NCBI GenBank assembly: GCA_947169505.1
Contig: CAMVPZ010000014.1
Span: 1-13,420, forward strand
Reading direction: 5' to 3'
Length of the DNA stretch: 13,420 nucleotides
From: an uncultured Pseudomonadota bacterium
GTDB taxonomy: Bacteria; Pseudomonadota; Alphaproteobacteria; Rs-D84
Positions within the stretch are counted from its first letter, which is position 1, and the number at the start of each line of letters is the position of its first letter. The position numbers were made by a program, and so were the translations under genes. Of this stretch, positions 4,581 through 10,750 are shown in pieces. A model generated the notes under the pieces. It saw nothing but the letters and a program-made list of their open reading frames with translations, was not told the DNA's origin and did not search any database.

Positions 4581-6785
4581 ATGGAAAGAAAATCAAATTT
4601 TTTACCAGAAAGTATTTCTGCGCTTTTGCGTAGTTTGGCTATGCGGGGATTGGGCGCATTATTATGTTTAATCGTTGTGATATTGTGTTTTAAATTGTTC
4701 TTTGCAAATCCATATTTATCTGGTTTTGCAGCGCGTGGAACATTTGGAAGCCAGGGTTTGTTCGGTGGAACCGTCGCATTCTTTCGATATGTTATTGGTT
4801 TTTTACCAACGTTTTTTTTGTTCCTTTGTTTGGGCCGATTCGGTTTAAGTCTTTTGATTTCATGGGATGAAGAACGTGCCCCGGAATATAATTTTTTACG
4901 TGGATTTGTCACGCTTTGTATCGGGTGTGCGGGGTTGGGTTTAATGTTCCCGGGTAAAAGTTTTGGCGGTTTGTTTGGTTCTGTGGTGGCGACGGATGTT
5001 GGAACAATGTTGGGTGGTTTTGCTGTGCCAATGGGAATGATTTTATTTGGTGTATTTTTGCTTTTTGTGGGAATACTTTTGCATGTTCAATGGGCGCATG
5101 TAAAATCTGCTGCGATTACAACGTGGAATTTAATTCGTTGGTGTTTAAGTGCTTTCCATTTATGGAAAACAAAAGAACCAGAAGCAGAAGATGAAGAAGA
5201 AGAATATGAAGAGGAAGAAATCGAAGAAGAGGAGGAAGAAGAAGAGGTTAAACCGAAACGTCGCAAAATCGTACGTAAAAAGGTTGATAATGTTGAACAT
5301 GAATATGAATTACCACCGCCTGAATTGTTGGAAAAATCAGTGTTTGGTAAAAATGTTATTACGACTGAATTTAAACAGACTGCACAATTATTACAAGATC
5401 ATTTTGAAGAATTTGGAATATATGGCAAAGTTGTTGGAATTAAACCTGGACCAATTGTCACACAATATGAATTTGAACCAGAACCTGGAACTCGTATTGC
5501 CAAAGTGACAGATACCGCCAGTGATATGACACGTGCAATGGCTACAGAAAAAATCCGTATTACACCAATTCCGGGTACACAATATATTGGTATAGAAATG
5601 GTGAACCGTGACAGGAAAACTGTACGATATCAAACATTGATGTCTAACCCAATGTTTATTAATTCTAAATATTCAATACCACTTGCGCTTGGTGTGAACA
5701 TTAGCGGAGATGCGATGTATTATGATTTGGCAAAGATGCCACATATGTTGGTTGCGGGACGTACAGGATCTGGAAAATCTGTGTTTGTTCAATCAATTAT
5801 TACATCCATAGTTTATCATTTTACACCTGATAAATGTAAATTGATGATAGTTGATCCAAAGGCAGTTGACTTTGCGGCATGGGAAAATGTCCCACATTTA
5901 ATTACACCTGTTTTAACAGACCCAACGGAATCAGTTAATGCTTTGAAATGGTCTGTGCGTGATATGGAAGAAAGATATCAAAAATTGAAAAAATTAGGTG
6001 TGCGTAATATTGGTGAATATAATCAAAAGGTTGCTATGTTGCGTGACAAAGGTGAAGTTTTGACAGAACAAATTGTTGTTGGGACAGATGCAGAAACTGG
6101 CGAATTTGAATTTGAAACACGAGAAATTGATTTATCAGATATGGCGTATTTGGTTATTATCATAGACGAGGTTGCAGATTTAATGACTATCGCACGCAAA
6201 GACGTTGAAATGTGTGTGCAGCGTCTTGCGCAAAAGGCTCGTGCAGCCGGTATTCATCTTGTTATGGCGACCCAGCGTCCATCGGCTGATGTTATTACCG
6301 GGGTTATCAAAGCGAATTTCCCAACACGTATTTCTTTCCAGGCACGTTCTAATATCGATTCTATGACGACACTTGGGGAAAAGGGTGCAGAACAATTATT
6401 GCCTTGTGGTGATATGTTGTTCAGTGAAGCAGGGCGTGCGCCTGTGCGTATACATGGGGCATTTATTGATAATGATGAAGTTAATCGTGTTGCGGATTTT
6501 TTACGTGACCAGGGTGAACCAGAATATGCAGATGGTGTGACAACTGAAGATGCTGGTGATGGTGGTGTTATTCCGGGTGCATCAACAGTAAAAGGCGGTG
6601 CCAAAGGCGATGATTTATATGAACAAGCCAAAGAAATAGTTTTGCGTGATAAAAAACCTACGATTTCGTATATTCAACGCAGATTGGGTATTGGGTATAA
6701 CAAGGCTGCTACGATTATTGAACGTATGGAAAATGAGGGCATAGTCAGTGCACCGGATTCTGGTGGAAAAAGACATATTTTATAA
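4581..6785 (+). CDS. ftsK: DNA translocase FtsK
   Basis: A 734-residue FtsK/SpoIIIE-family protein: an ATP-driven DNA pump at the division septum that moves chromosome ends and supports dimer resolution. ATG 4581 is preferred over the ATG at 4539, which lies upstream of the -10 element. Four hydrophobic segments lie at about 24-41, 68-94, 107-123 and 145-169. A short linker (about 198-234) is almost pure Glu/Asp and turns abruptly basic (KPKRRKIVRKK). The motor has Walker A 'AGRTGSGKS' (about 392-400) and Walker B 'YLVIIIDEVADLM' (about 523-535). The C-terminal winged-helix gamma domain (about 677-734) contains 'IQRRLGIGYNKAATIIERME'; gamma domains read polar KOPS-type sequences. The segment after the Asp-Pro-Lys reads DPKAVDFAAWENVPHL, differing from the usual DPKxxELxxY. 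It lacks a Shine-Dalgarno sequence and appears to be a single-gene unit. Confidence 0.97.
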   Translation: MERKSNFLPESISALLRSLAMRGLGALLCLIVVILCFKLFFANPYLSGFAARGTFGSQGLFGGTVAFFRYVIGFLPTFFLFLCLGRFGLSLLISWDEERAPEYNFLRGFVTLCIGCAGLGLMFPGKSFGGLFGSVVATDVGTMLGGFAVPMGMILFGVFLLFVGILLHVQWAHVKSAAITTWNLIRWCLSAFHLWKTKEPEAEDEEEEYEEEEIEEEEEEEEVKPKRRKIVRKKVDNVEHEYELPPPELLEKSVFGKNVITTEFKQTAQLLQDHFEEFGIYGKVVGIKPGPIVTQYEFEPEPGTRIAKVTDTASDMTRAMATEKIRITPIPGTQYIGIEMVNRDRKTVRYQTLMSNPMFINSKYSIPLALGVNISGDAMYYDLAKMPHMLVAGRTGSGKSVFVQSIITSIVYHFTPDKCKLMIVDPKAVDFAAWENVPHLITPVLTDPTESVNALKWSVRDMEERYQKLKKLGVRNIGEYNQKVAMLRDKGEVLTEQIVVGTDAETGEFEFETREIDLSDMAYLVIIIDEVADLMTIARKDVEMCVQRLAQKARAAGIHLVMATQRPSADVITGVIKANFPTRISFQARSNIDSMTTLGEKGAEQLLPCGDMLFSEAGRAPVRIHGAFIDNDEVNRVADFLRDQGEPEYADGVTTEDAGDGGVIPGASTVKGGAKGDDLYEQAKEIVLRDKKPTISYIQRRLGIGYNKAATIIERMENEGIVSAPDSGGKRHIL

Positions 6786-6823
6786 ATTTAAATTTTTTGC
6801 TTTTGTGCATTGTTTTTTTATGT

Positions 6824-6829
6824 TATAAT
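6824..6829 (+). promoter_or_regulatory. -10 element upstream of the outer-membrane protein pair
   Basis: A perfect TATAAT in the context TTATAATC lies 26 bp before the ATG at 6856. The -35 is uncertain: TTGTGC at 6803-6808 leaves a 15-bp spacer, and the region is T-rich. No hairpin terminator for ftsK is seen in this 70-bp gap. Confidence 0.55.
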
Positions 6830-6855
6830 CAAAGAAATTAAGAAAGGAGTTTTTT

Positions 6856-8157
6856 ATGAAAAAATATGGTCTTGTTTTGGCTTTGGTTGTTGCGTTGCCT
6901 GTGGTTGCTGCAAACGGCTATGAATATAATACATCTTCAAACGAAGGTTATTATACAACACGCACTGTGAAAAAACCTGTGTCGAACAAAAAAACAACAA
7001 CATCTCGTAAAAATGGTGGGTACACAAATACGATACAGAATAATTTTTATTCTTCTTCTCAACCAGCAAGAGCAAGTTCATATGATGTTCAAACAACAAC
7101 TACAAGACAAAATCGGGCCAGACCAACATATTCTTCGACCAGTTATGATTATTATGATTATGATGATAATTCTTATGCTGTTAAAGAAAGACAGGTTAGA
7201 AGAGTTAATAAAACTTATTCAACCCAAGAACGTAAATTCTTCTTGGCTCATCCGTTCTTTCAACCATTAAAGGGCAGATTTGGTTCTGTGACAGATTTTT
7301 CATATGCGACGAATAATTTTAAATTTGATGTTTTGAATGGCGGTGTTATTGATGTTGACACGGGTGCTGTTTTGGCGCCTAATACTGCATTGGATCCTGT
7401 GTTAAGTGGTAAGGCGGAAACAACACAATTGGTGGTCAAAGAAGATTTCAGTTTTGGTTTGTCTGATACTTTGGCAATCATTGGTATGTTACAATATGAT
7501 AGAACCGAAGTCACACTTAAAGATTGGTCTGATGGTACTGACAGCACCAAAACAAAAGATTCTGGTTTGAATATATTTGGAATTGGTTTGCAAAGTCGTT
7601 TCGTAGATAATCATGATTGGATTGCTATGGTGTCTGGATATTTTCAACATCAAAGAAAGGTTGCAAATACATTTATTGGTGAATTGAAAATTGGGTATAA
7701 AGTTGATAGAACAACAATTTATGGGTTGGCACGTGCGGGTTATTCTAATTTAATAAAAGGTGATATATACGGTGCATATGCTGAAGATAAAACCGGCGAT
7801 TGGATGATGTTATCTTATAAAACAGATGTAAAAGATATCGTTTATGTCGAAGGTGGTTTGGGCGCATTCGCTGTGTTAAATAAATATTTCACGTTAAATG
7901 GTGAATTGATTTATGGTTATTATGATTGGCATGAACAATTAAGCATCAAAGGTGCGATTGGATGGCAACCGGGTGATATGTTCGCTTTGAATTTATATGG
8001 TTCTACATCTTTGTATGATTCCGCTAAGGACAAAACAAAAGAATATTTGCTGTATAATTTAAATCCGGGCAGCAGTGCAACCTATACAACTGGTGATTAT
8101 AAAATCAAAGATTACAACGAATGGAAAGTCGGGGTTCAAGCAATTCTGTATTTCTAA
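6856..8157 (+). CDS. Putative outer-membrane beta-barrel protein 1
   Basis: A 433-residue exported protein, not assignable to a named family by eye. AGAAAGGAG (6841-6849) gives a strong ribosome-binding site. A signal peptide (MKKYGLVLALVVALPVVAA) is followed by a low-complexity, Ser/Thr/Tyr/Asn-rich region (about 20-125) with a tyrosine/aspartate patch near 97-106 ('SYDYYDYDDNSY'). From about 127 on, alternating polar/hydrophobic strands rich in Tyr, Gly and Trp continue to the end, finishing in 'VQAILYF'. A terminal Phe and alternation of this kind are typical of BAM-inserted outer-membrane barrels. The segment 'HPFFQPLKGRFGSVTDFSY' (132-150) opens the barrel and resembles the corresponding part of the next gene. 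The low-complexity N-terminal arm could be periplasmic or surface-exposed. It is likely co-transcribed with the following gene, 34 bp downstream. Substrate or function unknown. Confidence 0.8.
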   Translation: MKKYGLVLALVVALPVVAANGYEYNTSSNEGYYTTRTVKKPVSNKKTTTSRKNGGYTNTIQNNFYSSSQPARASSYDVQTTTTRQNRARPTYSSTSYDYYDYDDNSYAVKERQVRRVNKTYSTQERKFFLAHPFFQPLKGRFGSVTDFSYATNNFKFDVLNGGVIDVDTGAVLAPNTALDPVLSGKAETTQLVVKEDFSFGLSDTLAIIGMLQYDRTEVTLKDWSDGTDSTKTKDSGLNIFGIGLQSRFVDNHDWIAMVSGYFQHQRKVANTFIGELKIGYKVDRTTIYGLARAGYSNLIKGDIYGAYAEDKTGDWMMLSYKTDVKDIVYVEGGLGAFAVLNKYFTLNGELIYGYYDWHEQLSIKGAIGWQPGDMFALNLYGSTSLYDSAKDKTKEYLLYNLNPGSSATYTTGDYKIKDYNEWKVGVQAILYF

Positions 8158-8191
8158 TGTTGTTTAATTGGCATGATTTCGGTGTTGTGTA

Positions 8192-9043
8192 ATGAAAAAA
8201 TATTTGTTGTTTTTGGTATGCGTGTGTGTCGGTTTTAATGCGCATGGTGAAGGTGTGATTTTATCAGATACATCTGTGGATGATTATGATGAATCTGTTG
8301 TTATCAAAGAAGAATCATTTAATTCGCCAAAAACAGTTTACACAACATCTCAATCGTATAATCAGGCGCAAACAGTTGTTAAAAGTTCGTTATATAATGA
8401 TATGTCTGATCCGTTGTTTTTGACCCCTGATAACAGATTTTTGTCTGATACCTTTGTGCATTTTTATGATAAAAAGTTTCGGTTTGGTCAATATCTTGAT
8501 TATGGAATAAATAACAATTTGGTATTGCATGCCAATATGCTTTATCAATGGGATTTGTCGGGACACAAAGAAAATGGTTTTTCGGCAACTGAATTTGGTG
8601 GTGTGTATCGTATGAACCATGGTGATGGAAATACACATGTTATTGCCGATGCGTTGTTTGGATTAAAACTTTGGGGTTCTTCGCATGTAAGAACACCCGA
8701 ATACGCAGATTCTTCGTATTATGCAGGACTTCGTTTTGGACGGCAATATACAGGACTGACATTGGCCGGTACGGTTAAATCAACATGGGTTTTTGATGGT
8801 AATCGTGGGGTATCTTATATTGATTTTATTCCAGAAGCTTATTTCCGTTTTAAATATGATTGGCGTGCCGGTTTGGGTTTTGACATAAGACGTTCTACAA
8901 ATGAACATTTGTTGGATAACCAAGAATGGTTAAATTTAAAGTTGTTGCGTCAATATGGAAATACGCAATATGTTGGTCGTTTTGATTATGAATTTGAATC
9001 CAATGAAATTCAAATTGGATTTGATTTAAAAATTTTATTTTAA
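8192..9043 (+). CDS. Putative outer-membrane beta-barrel protein 2
   Basis: A 283-residue exported protein. The signal peptide is MKKYLLFLVCVCVGFNAHG with likely cleavage after Gly19. An acidic/polar arm of about 50 residues follows, then a beta-rich domain from about 73, ending in 'IGFDLKILF', with the terminal Phe expected for an outer-membrane barrel. The barrel opening 'DPLFLTPDNRFLSDTFVHFY' (73-92) parallels 'HPFFQPLKGRFGSVTDFSY' in the upstream protein, and both begin MKKY with an arm before the barrel, so they look like diverged tandem paralogues. The ribosome-binding site is weak (only GGTG at 8181-8184), which suggests dependence on translation of the upstream gene. It ends six bases before the rarA stop on the opposite strand. 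Specific function unknown; a porin-like or structural role is only a guess. Confidence 0.78.
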   Translation: MKKYLLFLVCVCVGFNAHGEGVILSDTSVDDYDESVVIKEESFNSPKTVYTTSQSYNQAQTVVKSSLYNDMSDPLFLTPDNRFLSDTFVHFYDKKFRFGQYLDYGINNNLVLHANMLYQWDLSGHKENGFSATEFGGVYRMNHGDGNTHVIADALFGLKLWGSSHVRTPEYADSSYYAGLRFGRQYTGLTLAGTVKSTWVFDGNRGVSYIDFIPEAYFRFKYDWRAGLGFDIRRSTNEHLLDNQEWLNLKLLRQYGNTQYVGRFDYEFESNEIQIGFDLKILF

Positions 9044-9059
9044 TTTAAATTATTTTTTT
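9041..9059. repeat. Palindrome joining two convergent stop codons
   Basis: TAATTTAAATTA (9041-9052) is a perfect 12-bp palindrome whose ends are the stop codon of the barrel protein (TAA, plus strand) and the stop codon of rarA (TTA read on plus). Seven T residues follow (9053-9059). It may act as a very weak terminator for the plus strand, but it has no GC pairs and little loop. Confidence 0.35.
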
Positions 9060-10306
9060 CTGAATGAATTCCAGTAATCGAAACGTTTTTTGATTTCACG
9101 TTCGAAACCCCGTTCAATTGGTTTGTAAAAACTTACACGTTCCATACCATCTGGAAAGCAATTTTGTCCGCTGCATCCACTTTCTGTTTCTGGATCATAA
9201 ACGTATCCATCGCCATATCCCATATTTTTCATCATTTTGGTTGGTGCATTTAAAATGTTTTTTGGTGGCATTAAAGAGCCTGTATCTTTTGCGGTTCTGT
9301 ACGAAGCATTTTGAGCCTTGTATGCAGATATGCTTTTTGGTGCGGTTGCCAAATATATTACCAATTCAGTTATTGCGATATCGCCTTCGGGTGAACCCAT
9401 TCTTTCGTATATTTGCCATGCAGCAAGTGCAATTTGCATTGCATTAGGATCTGCCAGTCCAACATCTTCCATCGCAAATCTGGTTAATCTTCGCAGTACG
9501 TATCGTGGGTCTTGACCAGATGTAATCATTCGTGCCACCCAGTAAAGTGCAGCATCTGTATCGGAAGAACGAAGAGATTTATGAACAGCAGATATTAAAT
9601 TATAATGTTCGTCACCATTTTTATCAGACATAGGTGCACGTTTTTGTATCAATTCATTTAATTTGTCTGTATCTATATTTTTTTTGAATTTTGCCCCAGA
9701 TATATATTCAATTGTGTTTAATAAAAATCGTGCATCCCCATCTGCCATTTCACATAAATGTTTGCGTGCTTCATCTGTAAGCGGCAATTTTATTTTTAAA
9801 AATTTTTCAGCCCGTTCAATTAACACCAATAAATCTGTCGTACACAGCGGTTTTAATACACCAATATGACAACGTGAAAGCAGGGCGTTATTCAAATTGA
9901 AACTGGGGTTTTCAGTGGTTGCGCCAATAAATGTGACAGTTCCGTCTTCCAGATATGGTAATAATGTATCTTGTTGTGTTTTATTAAAACGATGAATTTC
10001 GTCTATGAATAAAAGTGTATTGCGACCAATATCACGATTTGTTCGTGCAACATCCATTACTTTTTTTATGTCTGCGGTACCAGAAAATACAGCAGAAAGC
10101 GGAACAAAGTCCATATCTACGGAATTAGCCAATGCACGTGCAATGGTTGTTTTGCCGCATCCCGGTGGTCCCCATAAAATCAAGTTTGATAAATTGCCAT
10201 TATCAATCATACGGCGAATAATGCCGTTTTTGCCCAATAAATCGGTTTGACCGACTATGTCGTCAATGGTTGCTGGGCGCATTAAATCTGCAAGAGGTCG
10301 TGTCAT
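9050..10306 (-). CDS. rarA: Replication-associated recombination protein RarA (MgsA)
   Basis: A 418-residue AAA+ ATPase related to clamp-loader subunits, acting at stalled replication forks and interacting with SSB-covered DNA in characterised homologues. Visible motifs: Walker A 'GPPGCGKT' (about 46-53), Walker B 'LLFIDEIHRFNK' (about 98-109), sensor 1 'GATTENPS', and the 'LLSRCHI' arginine-finger region. They are followed by the helical tetramerisation domain with 'ARMITSGQDPRYVLRRLTRFAMEDVGLADP' and the C-terminal 'GQNCFPDGMERVSFYKP-ERGFEREI' signature. Length is normal for the family. The ATG at 10306 has no Shine-Dalgarno sequence; a TAAAAT on the minus strand (10321-10316) sits 9 nt upstream, so a very short or absent leader is possible. 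It is divergent from the MucR-like gene and shares about 70 bp of promoter region with it, and convergent with the barrel genes. Confidence 0.96.
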   Translation of the reverse strand: MTRPLADLMRPATIDDIVGQTDLLGKNGIIRRMIDNGNLSNLILWGPPGCGKTTIARALANSVDMDFVPLSAVFSGTADIKKVMDVARTNRDIGRNTLLFIDEIHRFNKTQQDTLLPYLEDGTVTFIGATTENPSFNLNNALLSRCHIGVLKPLCTTDLLVLIERAEKFLKIKLPLTDEARKHLCEMADGDARFLLNTIEYISGAKFKKNIDTDKLNELIQKRAPMSDKNGDEHYNLISAVHKSLRSSDTDAALYWVARMITSGQDPRYVLRRLTRFAMEDVGLADPNAMQIALAAWQIYERMGSPEGDIAITELVIYLATAPKSISAYKAQNASYRTAKDTGSLMPPKNILNAPTKMMKNMGYGDGYVYDPETESGCSGQNCFPDGMERVSFYKPIERGFEREIKKRFDYWNSFRKK

Positions 10307-10316
10307 TTTACTTTTA

Positions 10317-10345
10317 TTTTACTTGTTGTTTATTTATGTTATAAT
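10317..10345 (+). promoter_or_regulatory. Promoter of the mucR-like / ybeY-lnt operon
   Basis: TTTTAC (10317-10322) and TATAAT (10340-10345) are 17 bp apart. The -10 is perfect, the -35 is weak. It lies inside the short rarA/mucR-like divergent region; MucR proteins commonly autoregulate through AT-rich sites, so this is a plausible operator region too. Confidence 0.5.
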
Positions 10346-10376
10346 TATTGTAGAAAATAACCAAAGGATTATCAAG

Positions 10377-10733
10377 TTGCTTAACAAAAATAATGAATTT
10401 GCATTAGCAGTGGCGAATTTGGCTGCAGCCGCAATAAATGCGAATCCAAAATTAACTATGAAAGAGGCTGTTAAACAAGCAACAGAATCTTTACAAAGTG
10501 TTTCTGTGTCAAAACAACAAATTATTGATTCTGTGACAGATGATGCGATTCAATGTTTGGAAGATGGTACATGGCATGTGATGTTGCGGCGTTATATAAA
10601 AAGAAAGTTTAATATGTCCCCACAACAATATCGTGAAAAATGGGGATTGCCGATGGATTATCCGTTTGTTGCAAAAAATTATGCACTTAAACGTTCTAAA
10701 ATTGCCAAGAAAACAGGTTTTGGAAAGAAATAA
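10377..10733 (+). CDS. MucR/Ros-family transcriptional regulator with degenerate zinc finger
   Basis: A 118-residue DNA-binding regulator of the alphaproteobacterial Ros/MucR family. The frame stays open upstream to an ATG at 10257, but that ATG lies within rarA antisense and before the promoter. A TTG at 10377 with AAAGGA (10363-10368) eight bases upstream is the likely start. Residues 1-50 form the oligomerisation-type helix region. Residues 53-115 match the family core: 'SVTDDAIQCLEDG', 'MSPQQYREKWGLPMDYPFVAKNYALKRSKIAKKTGFG'. In canonical Ros the domain holds zinc through Cys-X2-Cys and two His. Here only Cys60 remains: the second Cys is Asp63, the His of 'KRHL' is Tyr73 ('RRYI'), and the last His is replaced ('RKF'). 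Zinc-free members of the family are known from Mesorhizobium. It precedes ybeY-lnt by 17 bp and is probably co-transcribed. Confidence 0.88.
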   Translation: MLNKNNEFALAVANLAAAAINANPKLTMKEAVKQATESLQSVSVSKQQIIDSVTDDAIQCLEDGTWHVMLRRYIKRKFNMSPQQYREKWGLPMDYPFVAKNYALKRSKIAKKTGFGKK

Positions 10734-10750
10734 TTTTATAGGATTCAATC

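Noticed and set aside
4520..4912. Minus-strand ORF of 130 codons overlapping the start of ftsK
   Set aside because: It is antisense to well-supported ftsK coding sequence, rich in Asn/Lys from complementary codon bias, without a recognisable domain.
5176..5247. GAA/GAG tract as a possible tandem repeat or CRISPR-like array
   Set aside because: It is in-frame coding for the acidic FtsK linker, with no regular unit or spacer structure.
5149..5508. Plus-strand Lys-rich ORF of 119 codons within ftsK
   Set aside because: A frame-shifted shadow of the Glu-rich linker and motor domain; no domain and no plausible start site.
10257..10376. N-terminal extension of the MucR-like ORF beginning at the ATG at 10257, with a hydrophobic stretch
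   Set aside because: It is antisense to the rarA start, contains the operon's own promoter, and is not part of the family; the TTG at 10377 with AAAGGA fits much better.
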